Shown piece after piece: positions 33,230 to 43,131 of a stretch of 64,000 nt of DNA. Below the pieces are notes generated by a model that did no database searches, was not told the DNA's origin, and worked only from the letters and a program-made list of their open reading frames with translations. Each line of letters begins with the position of its first letter. Position 1 is the stretch's first letter. A program made the position numbers and the translations under genes. The stretch covers positions 140,419,988 to 140,483,987 of the forward strand of contig NC_073693.1 in NCBI RefSeq assembly GCF_029784155.1, given 5' to 3'. This stretch comes from Uranotaenia lowii (Eukaryota > Arthropoda > Insecta > Diptera > Culicidae).

Positions 33230-35701
33230 ATTTGGACACCCTATTCGCTGACCTCAGCGGCTATTTTGTTCCACAATCTCTTCATCTCTGTTGCATCCCG
33301 AGTCGTCAGACCATTCTTCTTCATCTTCCGCTTGACAAGTGCTCAAAATTTTTCGATAGGGCGAAATTGAAGGCAGTTGGACGGGTTGATGTCCTTTTCG
33401 ACAAAATTTACCCGTTGGCCCAATATCACTGTAGTACCTCCTAGCTGTAGTGGCAGCATGCCAAATCTGGCGGAAACTTTACTGGTCTTTTGTGAGATCT
33501 AATGTACGAAAAAAAAACGTTTTTCATGTAATCCTCCTTGTTCATTCGGAGTCCATGGTCTTGTTTTTCACAAAACCCGAGGTTTTTCATCCGCAGCTTC
33601 AAATACCTTGCCAGATCAAACACTTTCTTGCAAACTTATCGGCAAAAACGAATTCGAACTTGCCGGGGACATCACCCCGACCAGTGCAGTGCACCACTGA
33701 CGTGACTTTATAAAAATTTTGGCCTGGAAGCTGCCCAAAACCCATCTTTACGTACGTTTCGTCATTCATGAGGAAGCTTCCCACGAACTTCGTTGGAATC
33801 TTGTTGTATAACTTCCGGGCACGTCCTTTGGCTACTAAATTCTGCTTCAATGTCCGGTTTGGTTGCTTATTGGCCCGATAGGATCATATTCCTTCGCGCA
33901 GACGAATCCTTCTGACGGTGCACCGGTCGGCGTTGAATTTCTTGGCGATGTCGTAGTCCGACTACCCTGTGTTTGCCTTAATCGTTCTTGTGTGGGGCAC
34001 TATCACAATAATAGAGGAACGCCACTGCTTACCCCTTGAGAGGACTCAGTGGATTCCTCTCAGTCAAGACTTGTGCTTGTGAGCGTGCATTCCCGCGAGA
34101 GATGACTCGAGCGGTTTGATTGATACAGTGCAAATGTGTGAGAAAGTGCGACGCACAGCCAGCGTTTCCACATATACAGATTTTTCTGTAATCATACAGA
34201 TTTTTTAGAAATTTTTAAACCAAGAGTCTGTATATACAGATTACAGATAATTGGAAATTTACACAGATTTTATACAGATTTTCAGCAAATCAATTTTTTT
34301 TTTTCAAAATATTTTGAGTTAACCGATAATATTTATTTTGATGATCCAACGTTCAAGCCATCTTCATCTGCCACACCCGCAAATTTGGAAAGAAATCCAG
34401 ATCAGAGATTGGAACCGATGCAAGGGTTTGGTAACAGTTTTGCAACTTATCTCCTTGACATCTGGTCTGATATCCGATGTCCAATAACAACGAAGAAGAA
34501 GAACCTACATTTGTTCGAAAATAATATTCCAAGATAGGATATTACAATTCATTTTTTCTCGCAGTATACTTCGAATATAACTGAGTACAGCAACTGGTTT
34601 ATAACAGAGAATGAGCACAGTTTGCTAATCCCAATCGATTGTTTTTTTTTTAGTTTTATCAGTAACACTATACCATCTTTGTGGCATTCGTGCCATGCCC
34701 CAATTGATTGTGTTAAACCCAGGAAGGAGACATATCGATAAATTTAACGAAAGATTTGACTCCGGACTTAGTGCGACCTTATTATCGCGCCATCACTAAA
34801 TTTTAAATACTTCCGAAGTTCAGACTTCCGACAAAGAAAAATTAAGTTCTAGATTGTCGGAAGTCTGTGTTTTGCTGCCAGGTCACCAGTCACGTTTCTA
34901 AAAATATGATTTAAATGAACAAGATATTGTATGTTGCACTAAAAGTTTCATGCAATTTTTGCAGTTGCAGTCATTCGTACAAAATTAAACAAAAAAGCGG
35001 TTCGTGAGTAGCAAAATGACAGGATTAACTCTGATGTGACAGTTCGATTTTCGCAGTAATCTGAAATGCAGTTCAATTAAGCGCGGTACACATTTTAAAG
35101 GTCGCCATAGTGCAGCGTCAATATCCGGAATAATAAAATTAGATACAGATTTCAATACAGATTTTTGAGATTTTATACAGATAAAAAAGATTTTTTGCCT
35201 CGAAAATACAGATTTAAATGTGGCAACGCTGCGCACAGCACGCATTCTCGCGAGAGTTGATTCGGGCAGTCCAACGGTCATCTTCAGTCAAGACGCGGCA
35301 GCCACGCCATTTAGATCGAATCTAAGTTTGGTGACACAGTCCTTTTGGCGGGTGACTCCTGGTGGAGATTTATGTTGCACAGTTCTCAACACCTTCAAAT
35401 GCAGTTTCCGATACTTAATTCCACTATGACGCTGGATATGAACCTGCCGATCGATAGTATGCATCTCACGGAAACGTTTGAGAACGCTACAAGCGGTTGA
35501 TTTGACCATTTTTAACGATTTCGCGATTTTTGAACCCGACCACGTCGTGTTTTTGACTTGAGTGTCCAAAATTAATTTTCGTCTCGCGGCTTCGATCACG
35601 TGTATCTTTTTTGGAACAAAACGAATCGTGATGAAATTTTCAGGACTGATAGAGGAAACATTTCCCAACAAAGTACTGTCAAAAAATTCCAGATCCGGCA
35701 A
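33230..35701 (-). pseudogene. Transposase pseudogene of copy B, split by an insertion
   Basis: The N-terminal half (35701-35288) has a helix-turn-helix with GSKIAKSLKMVKST. The C-terminal half (about 33980-33230) has FLMNDETYVKM (first Asp, ORF 33850-33599), PPDLACCHYS (second Asp) and FRPIEKF (catalytic Glu), with several frameshifts between. The 1.07-kb hAT-like element separates the halves. Short direct repeats (cgcgagag-ttga/atga) on both sides of that insertion suggest an earlier local duplication. Confidence 0.7.
34160..35231. mobile_element. hAT-like MITE, 1,072 bp, with 8-bp TSD
   Basis: Begins CAGCGTTTCCACAT and ends with the inverse of CAGCGTTGCCACAT. CGCACAGC is perfectly duplicated at 34152-34159 and 35232-35239. 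Both subterminal regions are rich in tacagatttt repeats. No transposase. It is the innermost, youngest layer of the nest. Confidence 0.9.
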
Positions 35702-35759
35702 CTAGGAGCGCTATGGTATAATAAACAGTGCGTCTAGATTTGTAGTGATCCATGCTTTA

Positions 35760-36504
35760 ATGGCAGAAAACCAAATCCGGCCAAAACAGCACAGACAAGT
35801 CATGTTCCTTCAGGAAAGGCAGCAAACGTTTTTGAAGACACTCTTTTACGTGAATTTCCTGGTTTAAGGTACCGGTTGCAACAAAAATGTAGCTTTTAAA
35901 GCAATTGGTACAGATAGCTTGCCAAACGAGATATTTCTTAGCAAACTATGGTTGTTTAAAATGCTTGAAAATGTCTGCCACCTTTCCCCTTCCTGTTGCT
36001 GTAAATGCTCTTGTCCCGGAAGCTGTCTGAAGTCTACCTTGGTTTAGGTTTCGTCGTCCATTACCACGCAATCAAACTTTGTCAACAATTTCGTAAACAG
36101 CTTCCGAGAGCTTGTTTTTGCCGTAAGGTTTTGCTTTTCATTGCGATTAGCAGTCACTACCTTCTCATAAGTCGATAGTTCGGATCGTTTTTAAGCTTTA
36201 TGCAGGTTTGTAGACGATATTCCCAACATATTGTCGACATCTCGAACGGAGGGATTCGAGTTTCGCTTGAAAGTGCTAGCCACTCTTCTGTTCGTTACTG
36301 CGGCTCCCGGATTTCGATTTCCCCCAGATCCCGGCTTTCTAGTTGTCAAAATACGTTCCCCGAACACTTTTATTACTTTGGTGACGGTTGATTTCACTAC
36401 ATTCAACGATTTTGCTATTTCTGCGTGCTTGTAGTTTGGATTTTCACGACTCATGTACAAAATCATGATTCGGTCGGAGATCCTCTTGCTTGGACGCCAT
36501 TTTG
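35760..36504 (-). pseudogene. Transposase pseudogene, DD37E copy A
   Basis: The open frame 36466-36191 gives a helix-turn-helix N-terminus (AEIAKSLNVVKSTVTKVIKV, then the linker PGSGGNRNPGAA). The rest continues with frame changes: a VVMDDET motif with the first catalytic Asp near 36058, then WPD with the second near 35775. An in-frame stop (TAA) follows shortly after the MDDET motif. The transposase of copy C is the closest relative in this window. Confidence 0.7.
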
Positions 36505-36937
36505 AAAACTAAAGACTTAATGTCCAAAGCCAAAAAGAAACAACATTCTTCATACACACACCTACTTACAAAATGAGCAACTTATTATTAGCAACTTTTA
36601 GTTTTTGAATAATAGAAAAACGATAAACTTTGTAAATAAGCCCAATCAGCATTTAAAAAACTAATAAAACTTACAAACTTTACATGGCCGAACATCTGCG
36701 AAATCCTGAGCGACGAGTCATCAAAAGAAACAGCAATTATGTGATTCATCGAAAAAGTTGAAATTTAGAACAAAATTTGAATTATGTCAAGCTATTTTCA
36801 AGTATTTTCGAACGCGAATGCCATATTCATGGTAAAAGGTCTCTAACGAATTAAATAATAATAATTACGTGGCTAAATAAGGGCAAAATGTTAAATAAAG
36901 CTGCATAAGCATTATTTCCGCAAAACATAAAAATGTG

Positions 36938-37120
36938 CTATTTTAGCAAGCATAAAACGAGATATTTTTCCAAGCCTCCACTCAGAGCAGAAAAGAAGTA
37001 TTCTGAATAAATTATTTTTTCCAGGATTATCAGCATCGTTTCTTCTGATGCCATGCTCAAGAAATATGGCTCAAGAATATTGCGCTCTTCATGCTCTGGA
37101 CAATCTTGACAGCCAGATGG
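36938..37120 (-). pseudogene. Coding-like module, copy 1 (60 residues open)
   Basis: The minus-strand frame reads PSGCQDCPEHEERNILEPYF ... MLIILEKIIYSEYFFSALSG and stops at 36938. Where copy 2 has TCA in its first residues, this copy has TAA. It aligns with copy 2 over about 43 codons with a gap of exactly one codon and several silent differences (GGC/GGT, CTT/CTA, CTG/TTG, ATA/ATT). That pattern suggests the ancestral module was translated. No family recognised. Confidence 0.4.
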
Positions 37121-37218
37121 TTATGAGGATGTGTTTATATTTCGATAATCAGTGATGCTTTAGAATTTTTAAGAGTCGTGGAACACCTTTAAGTTAAACT
37201 TTACTCACTTTATTTAAA

Positions 37219-37386
37219 TCATTTTTTTTTCTCTCGTAGTAGAAAGAAGTATTCTGAATATATAATTTTTTCCAAGATAATCAGCAGTGCTCCTGATGTC
37301 ATGCCCAAGAAATATGGCTCTAGAATATTAAGCTCTTCATGCTCTAAAAAATCTTGACAACCAGATGGTGATGAGGATGGGCTCAT
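37219..37386 (-). CDS. Coding-like module, copy 2 (55 residues)
   Basis: ATG 37386 (MSPSSSPSGCQDFLEHEEL) runs to TGA 37219, with NILEPYFLGM and LLIILEKIIYSEYFF in the second half. It is a tandem duplicate (offset about 258 bp) of copy 1; the DNA similarity extends beyond the frame on both sides. The hydrophobic LLIIL stretch is short for a membrane segment. It may be an exon of a larger minus-strand gene or a transposon-derived fragment. Confidence 0.35.
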   Translation of the reverse strand: MSPSSSPSGCQDFLEHEELNILEPYFLGMTSGALLIILEKIIYSEYFFLLREKKK

Positions 37387-37419
37387 AAGTGATGCCTTAA
37401 AATTTTCAACAGTCCTGTA

Positions 37420-38602
37420 ATATGAAACTTTTAGAAATTTTTAATACTTTTCTGAGCTTTGTCGGTTGAAGAACATTTTTAATCTTATGATTCTCTCCTC
37501 AATTCTCTAGAATACAAATACAAACTAAAATTGAGGTTCAGAGTTAACCTTTTAATTAACAATTTTGAATCAGAGTTCCATTTTTGGTAAACATAATAAG
37601 AACACCAGAAAGGCATTGCATATGCGATTTAAGTCAAAATTTCGACCGTAATGTGAAAATCTGAATCCGGTCAGTTTCCTGGAAAAGCAATAAAGCCCGA
37701 AAGGATTGTCCCATAAGCACCAGCAGAAGTTGCACCATCTGACTGGGGTAAAGGAAACAAGCCTCGGTTACCATCCGAAAACTACCAGCCCATTATGGTT
37801 CTGGTACGGATGGCAATCCCAAAAATGTCCTCCCACACGACGTTCACGCAACCCATTCGTGGTGGCCTGGGGCGAAAATCTGTACCGGATTGAACGAGAA
37901 AAGCCGCGCGAAACGGTTCCATGAACGCATGATGCCTACCAAACCATTATTAGCCGTTGCTGGATTCTCCCAGAGACTGAAAACCGAAAAACGCTGGGCT
38001 GGGTTATGAATGTATGTTTTACCGCTTCCGGTGCTTGACTTTTGCCGGAAGCTTAACCGCAATTTACTTTGCCAGACGCCATCCGCTGTTCGGGGTTCGT
38101 TACTGGACTTCTGACTGCGGAGAGAAACTCCTCCGGGGGGTTGGAGGATCCGCCTAGATTGCCGAGCTGGGCGCCAGGGAGAAATGGAAAAGGGATACCA
38201 GCAAAGATTTTGCTGCTGCTGGTTTGGCGGTCATATTTTTGCCCCGACCGGGAAATTCCGGTTTTACCCGAGATAGTAGGGATTAGCTCTTTTCTCCATT
38301 ACAAAATGGGGTGCGCCTGTTGGTTTGCTATTTTTTCCCTTCTATTCCGCTTCTCATGGTCCCTGGTATCTATTTGGATGCCGATTTACTGCGGGAAATT
38401 TATGCAAAACGCATTCCATAATTGTTGTGCTGAAACGTAACGCAATGCTACACAGATCGGATTCAATTTTACAATGTGATGATCCGTTTGTTGGTGGGTT
38501 CAATTTCTATTATGATACTCATTATGGGTGAGTTTCGGTTTCCTTAATGCTCTATTCCGGAATCGTGTGCCCTTGTTGAATGGAACAATAAATATCGAAG
38601 TT
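37420..38602. other. Non-coding stretch with a GC-richer island (37690-38580)
   Basis: The island is the GC-richest non-transposon stretch of this half of the window. Open frames exist on both strands (for example plus 38069-38440, minus 38062-37844) but lack ATG starts and shared splice signals. It looks like an unassigned regulatory or untranslated region. The LINE inserted at its right edge. Confidence 0.3.
38591..38602 (+). repeat. Left target-site duplication of the LINE
   Basis: aatatcgaagtt here is identical to 43120-43131, immediately after the poly(A) tail. Confidence 0.85.
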
Positions 38603-38795
38603 CAAGTCGTACATTTCACTTCCATCTGTACCGTTGAGCCGTCAACACGTACGCCGGAGCATCGTATCGTTGCTGTGTACCTGCAGGAACATTTTATTTT
38701 ATTTATTTTTTCCTTACCTGTTTTTCAATCAGCACTTTTCAGTGCTAAAATTATTTTCATTTTCTTTTATTCATATTTTCTCTTTTCTTTCCAGC

Positions 38796-40229
38796 ATGGG
38801 GAAGTCATCGGCTGGGTCAAGGGCTGGTAGAAAGCGAATTGCCGAAACTAATCCAGGGCCATCTGCCAAAAAAGTTGAAATTTCCAATTCATTCGATGTC
38901 CTTCATAACATCGGTGATGAGGAAATATTCATATTTAATTCTGATAAGAGTACTAAGAAACCTTCTTCTTCTTCTTATACTCTTAAAAACGAAAAGATTC
39001 CACCAATAACGGTCACGATTCCTGACTTCAATGCCTTTCGAAAAGAAATCGTTACTTCCGTCAAGGATGTGAAGATTTCTTTTCAGATCGGTCGAAGGGG
39101 AACTGCTCGTATATTGGCGGAATCTTTTAATGATTTTCAAAAAATTTTAAATTATTTGAATAATAAAAAACACCAATTTTTTACGTACGACACTAGAAGT
39201 GATCGTCCTTTTAAAGTTGTACTTCGTGGTCTCACCGGCGATCAGACACCGGATGAGATCACAACTGAATTAAATTCTTTGTTAGGTTTTTCTCCAATTC
39301 AAGTAATTCAAATGAAGAAAAGAACCAACACGAATAATACCAGTAGTGTTGGTTTTGCTCCTGAGCTTTATTTGATCCATTTTAAAAAGGATCAGGTTAA
39401 TAATTTGCAAATTCTTGAAAAGGCTCGTCTTATGTTTCATTGTCGAGTAAAATTTGAACCTTTTCGTAAATCTTCTACAAACTTTTTACAAAACATTACG
39501 CAATGTCGTCGTTGTCAAGCTTTTTGTCATGGCACTAAAAATTGTAGAATGAATGCCAGATGCATGTTTTGCGGCTCATTCGATCATGAAAAATCTAAAT
39601 GCCTTTTTGGTGGTGATAAGCCAAAAACAGAATTTTTTAAGTGTGCGCATTGCGCAGCTAATCATTCCTCGAATTCTCTAGACTGTCCTGTTAGGGCAAA
39701 AATTGTTACTTCTAGGAAAAATCCCAAAGTTTCCAGAAAAGTTTCTTCTCCTCCTTCCTCTTTTTCGTCTTCACACGTCAGACCGGCAAACAACCTGCCT
39801 GTTCGCGGTCAGCCTCGGCCTACTTTGGAATCACGGCTGGGTAATACCCGAAGTGATTTTAATGTTACCTGGGCTGATTCTGCGCCCCAGACTCAATGTT
39901 TATCGTTCTCAGAGGTGGTTGAAAATGGGTTGCCCTCTTCAGGTTTAACTAATAAAAATGGGAAAAAACCAAGTCTCAACGTTCATGCGAAGGCTTGGGA
40001 AAATCCCCGAAATTCAAATACTTGTTCTTCTCCTTCATTTTCTGATCCTAACAATTTTGTTGATTTGGGTGAGATTACTGAGGAAAAATTAAAATTTTTG
40101 CATCAAAATTTAATGGAAATGATGCAACTTATGTTGAAAGCAAATTCAATGTTTGAAGCTTTCCAAACTTCTTTTAATTATGCTAATAAAATTATTATGA
40201 CTTTACGATTCCCTCATGGATCCAAATAG
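38796..40229 (+). CDS. LINE ORF1, nucleic-acid-binding protein with CCHC knuckles (477 aa)
   Basis: Gag-like protein that would package LINE RNA. The open frame extends 54 codons upstream of the first ATG (38796), but those codons lack an ATG and cover the 5' UTR, so 38796 is the start: MGKSSAGSRAGRKR. The N-terminus is basic and Ser-rich. Three Cys-rich knuckles lie at about residues 237-297 (CRRCQAFCHGTKNC, CMFCGSFDHEKSKC, CAHCAANHSSNSLDC), the usual Jockey/I-type arrangement. The C-terminal third is Ser/Asn-rich with a predicted helix near residues 430-470. The last 14 bases overlap the ORF2 start, suggesting termination-reinitiation. No lesion seen. Confidence 0.9.
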   Translation: MGKSSAGSRAGRKRIAETNPGPSAKKVEISNSFDVLHNIGDEEIFIFNSDKSTKKPSSSSYTLKNEKIPPITVTIPDFNAFRKEIVTSVKDVKISFQIGRRGTARILAESFNDFQKILNYLNNKKHQFFTYDTRSDRPFKVVLRGLTGDQTPDEITTELNSLLGFSPIQVIQMKKRTNTNNTSSVGFAPELYLIHFKKDQVNNLQILEKARLMFHCRVKFEPFRKSSTNFLQNITQCRRCQAFCHGTKNCRMNARCMFCGSFDHEKSKCLFGGDKPKTEFFKCAHCAANHSSNSLDCPVRAKIVTSRKNPKVSRKVSSPPSSFSSSHVRPANNLPVRGQPRPTLESRLGNTRSDFNVTWADSAPQTQCLSFSEVVENGLPSSGLTNKNGKKPSLNVHAKAWENPRNSNTCSSPSFSDPNNFVDLGEITEEKLKFLHQNLMEMMQLMLKANSMFEAFQTSFNYANKIIMTLRFPHGSK

Positions 40230-42873
40230 ATGTTTAAATATTATGAATTGGAACGCTAGATCTTTGCTGGCTAACCAAGATGAGTTCTTTTTATTTTTGA
40301 AAGCTCAAAACATACATATTGCTGCCATCACTGAAACTTTTTTAAAGCCAGACAATAACTTGAAAAGCAATGCTTTCTTTAAAATTTTGCGAAATGATCG
40401 ACTTGATCGACAAGGTGGGGGTGTAGCTATTGTCATCAATAGTCGTCTCAAATTTAGACTTCTTCCTTCTTTCAATACAAAAGTCTTAGAAACAATTGGA
40501 ATTGAATTAGAAACTTCTATGGGGAAAATTATAATTGTTGCCGCATATTTGCCTTTTCAATGCAGCGGCGAACAGAAAAATTTTTTGAAGGGAGATTTAC
40601 AAAAACTCACCAGAAATAAATCTAAATTTTTTATTATTGGTGACTTTAATGCAAAACACCGATCTTGGAATAATATTTCATCAAATTCAAATGGGAATAT
40701 TTTGTTTAATGATTGCTCTGCAGGATATTATACTGTTGAATATCCTAATGGGCATACTTGTTTTTCTTCAATTAGAAATCCCTCCACAATTGATTTGGTT
40801 CTAACGGATTTAGGCGAGCATTGTAGTCAATTAGTTACTCATGCGGACCTCGATTCAGACCACCTTCCAGTAACATTTTCTTTATCCCAAAGTCCCATTG
40901 AAAACCCTTTAAAATCAACTTTTAATTTTCAAAAGGCTAACTGGGAGCGATATATGAATTTTATTGAACGTAATTTAGATGTAAACGTTCCACTGAATTC
41001 AATAGAAGATATTGACTTGGCTGTAGAAAATTTGACAACTTCAATAGTCAATGCTAAAGCCGCTTCAATACCTAAAGTTAAACATAAGTTTAATCAACCT
41101 TTAATTGATGATGATCTTCAGTTTTTGATACGACTGAAAAACATTCGTCGACGCCAATATCAACGTACTAGGGATCCTTATTTGAAATTAATTTATTGCG
41201 ACCTTCAAAAAGAGATCAAACGTCGTTTAAATTTCATTCGTAATGAAAATTTTGCTAAAGCAGTAGAGGATATAAAACCCTACTCAAAGCCATTTTGGAA
41301 ATTAACTAAAATTTTGAAAAAGCCCCAGAAGCCAATTCCTACTTTGAAAGATGGGGATAAACTTCTTTTAACTAATTCAGAAAAGGCTCAAAAATTAGCC
41401 CAACAATTTGAGTCTGCTCATGATTTTAATTTAAACGTTGTAAGTCCAATTGATGCTCAAATTTCCCTAGAATTTGATGATATTCTTTCTAAGCAAAATG
41501 TGTTTGAAAGTTCTTGTGAGACAAATATTGATGAACTTAAATTGATTTTCAAAAAATTTAAAAATATGAAAGCTCCAGGGGAAGATGGGATTTTCTATAT
41601 TCTTATTAAAAAGTTGCCTGAAAGCACTTTAAATTTTTTAGTTAAAATCTTCAACAAATGTTTTCATTTGGCTTATTTTCCCAATAAATGGAAAAATGCC
41701 AAAGTAACTCCAATTTTGAAACCTGGAAAAAGTGCTTCAGAGCCTTCAAGTTATCGACCAATTAGTTTGCTTCCTTCTATTAGTAAACTATTTGAGAGAG
41801 TTATTTTGAATAGAATGATGATTCACATTAATCGGAATTCTATTTTCCCTGATGAACAATTTGGTTTTCGTCATGGACATTCTACTACTCATCAACTTTT
41901 GAGTGTAACTAATATGATTAACGCTAGCAAATCTGAAGGTTATTCAACTGGTGTTGCTCTTCTTGATATTGAAAATGCTTTTGACAGTGTTTGGCACAAA
42001 GGTTTAGTAGCTAAATTAGCTCGATTTGATTTTCCTGTATATCTCACCAAAATTATTCAAAATTATTTGACTAGCCGAACCTTTCAAGTAAGCTATCAAA
42101 ATTCATGCTCTGAAAGGACACCCATTAGAGCTGGTGTCCCTCAGGGCAGTATACTTGGGCCAATTTTATACAATATTTTTACTTCTGATCTTCCTGATGT
42201 ACCAGAAGGAAAAGGTAGAAGATTATTTGCTGATGATACTTTGCTTTCAGCAAAAGGTCGAAATTTACGGGTGGTACGCAGTAGATTGCAACAAAATTTA
42301 AATTCCTTTTTGAATTACTTGAAAAAGTGGAAAATTTCTCCTAACGCTTCCAAAACTCAACTTATTTTATTTCCCCATAAGCCAAGAGCAAAATTTTTAA
42401 AACCTAATGAAAATCATTCCATAACTTTTAATGGGGTTTCATTAGAATGGTCTGATCACGTGAAGTACTTGGGACTTACACTTGATCGGAATCTTACTTT
42501 TAAAAATCACATTGAAGATATTCAATCTAAATGTAATAAATACACTAAATCTCTTTATTCTCTCATCAACAGGAAATCCCGGTTGTGTCTGCGAAATAAG
42601 ATGCTCATCTACAAACAAGTTTTCCGACCAGCGATCATGTATGCAGTTCCGATTTGGTCTAGCTGCTGCGCGACGAGGAAGAAAGCCATCCAGAGGATTC
42701 AGAACAAAGTTCTGAAAATGATTTTGCGGCTTCCACCTTGGCACAGCACCGAAGATCTTCATCGGATTGCAGGCATTGAATCTATCGAAGAGATGGCCAA
42801 CAACATCATCTCCAACTTCAGAGGCAAATCGATGCAGTCTTCCATCGCAGAGATTCGTTCTCTTTATGTTTAG
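40216..42873 (+). CDS. LINE ORF2, endonuclease-reverse transcriptase (885 aa)
   Basis: Drives target-primed reverse transcription. The N-terminal apurinic-type endonuclease has MNWNARSL (residues about 9-16), TETFL with the metal-binding Glu (E40), GDFNA (142-146) and SDHLP (214-218). The reverse transcriptase follows: MKAPGEDGI, SYRPISLLP, GFRHGHST, LLDIENAFDSVWH, GVPQGSILGP and the catalytic FADDT (671-675), then KYLGLTLD. FADDT rather than YADDT is common in insect Jockey elements. 885 residues is normal for the clade. No stop or frameshift; every hallmark residue is present. Context: starts inside the ORF1 end. Confidence 0.95.
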   Translation: MDPNRCLNIMNWNARSLLANQDEFFLFLKAQNIHIAAITETFLKPDNNLKSNAFFKILRNDRLDRQGGGVAIVINSRLKFRLLPSFNTKVLETIGIELETSMGKIIIVAAYLPFQCSGEQKNFLKGDLQKLTRNKSKFFIIGDFNAKHRSWNNISSNSNGNILFNDCSAGYYTVEYPNGHTCFSSIRNPSTIDLVLTDLGEHCSQLVTHADLDSDHLPVTFSLSQSPIENPLKSTFNFQKANWERYMNFIERNLDVNVPLNSIEDIDLAVENLTTSIVNAKAASIPKVKHKFNQPLIDDDLQFLIRLKNIRRRQYQRTRDPYLKLIYCDLQKEIKRRLNFIRNENFAKAVEDIKPYSKPFWKLTKILKKPQKPIPTLKDGDKLLLTNSEKAQKLAQQFESAHDFNLNVVSPIDAQISLEFDDILSKQNVFESSCETNIDELKLIFKKFKNMKAPGEDGIFYILIKKLPESTLNFLVKIFNKCFHLAYFPNKWKNAKVTPILKPGKSASEPSSYRPISLLPSISKLFERVILNRMMIHINRNSIFPDEQFGFRHGHSTTHQLLSVTNMINASKSEGYSTGVALLDIENAFDSVWHKGLVAKLARFDFPVYLTKIIQNYLTSRTFQVSYQNSCSERTPIRAGVPQGSILGPILYNIFTSDLPDVPEGKGRRLFADDTLLSAKGRNLRVVRSRLQQNLNSFLNYLKKWKISPNASKTQLILFPHKPRAKFLKPNENHSITFNGVSLEWSDHVKYLGLTLDRNLTFKNHIEDIQSKCNKYTKSLYSLINRKSRLCLRNKMLIYKQVFRPAIMYAVPIWSSCCATRKKAIQRIQNKVLKMILRLPPWHSTEDLHRIAGIESIEEMANNIISNFRGKSMQSSIAEIRSLYV

Positions 42874-43131
42874 TTTAATTTTAAGATAGTGTTTAGTTTT
42901 AAGTATAAAATATTTTTGCTATTACAGGATGTTCTCCTACATTAAAAACTTGATTGCGCTCAGCAAATTTAAATCTTATAAATAAATTTTATAATCTAGT
43001 TAACTATAGGGCTATGAACAGTTCATTATTGAGCTGAACACCTAGTTTAATGCAATAATGTAATATAAGTGTAATGATGATTTGATACAAATAAAGACAT
43101 ATTTAAAAAAAAAAAAAAAAATATCGAAGTT

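Larger units (their letters stand above)
33041..35757 (-). mobile_element. DD37E-type transposon copy B, inserted in copy A
   Basis: The terminal inverted repeats aagcatggatcactacaaat (left) and its inverse (right) extend with one mismatch to about 26 bp, flanked by TA (33039-33040, 35758-35759). Removal rejoins copy A precisely. The interior holds decayed transposase pieces on the minus strand and the hAT-like MITE at 34160-35231. It is clearly a different lineage from copies A, C and D. Confidence 0.8.
33008..36590 (-). mobile_element. DD37E (ITm-type) transposon copy A, outermost of a nest
   Basis: A minus-strand relative of the 50657-51925 transposon. Its N-terminal part (from about 36504) and the stretch to the second catalytic Asp (near 35770, FWPDLVFCH) lie right of the inserted copy B. 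A short continuation (ccatggagtggtaggccgtt on the minus strand, 33008-33038) lies left of it. The remaining C-terminus and both ends are not recognisable, so the copy is truncated as well as interrupted. Confidence 0.75.
38603..43119 (+). mobile_element. Full-length Jockey-clade non-LTR retrotransposon
   Basis: About 4.5 kb: a 193-bp 5' UTR, ORF1 with zinc knuckles, an ORF2 with endonuclease and reverse transcriptase overlapping ORF1 by 14 bases, a short 3' UTR (42874-43104) and a poly(A) tail (about 43105-43119). A perfect 12-bp target duplication flanks it. Both ORFs are open. Jockey-clade elements have this layout and carry no RNase H domain; none is seen here. The intact state implies a recent insertion and possible activity. 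Confidence 0.93.

Noticed and set aside
38069..38440. 123-codon plus-strand frame
   Set aside because: Starts at TTG in a GC-rich island where open frames are expected; no domain and no splice support.
38634..38795. 54-codon upstream extension of LINE ORF1
   Set aside because: No ATG in the extension, and it covers the 5' UTR that lies between the target duplication and the first ATG at 38796.
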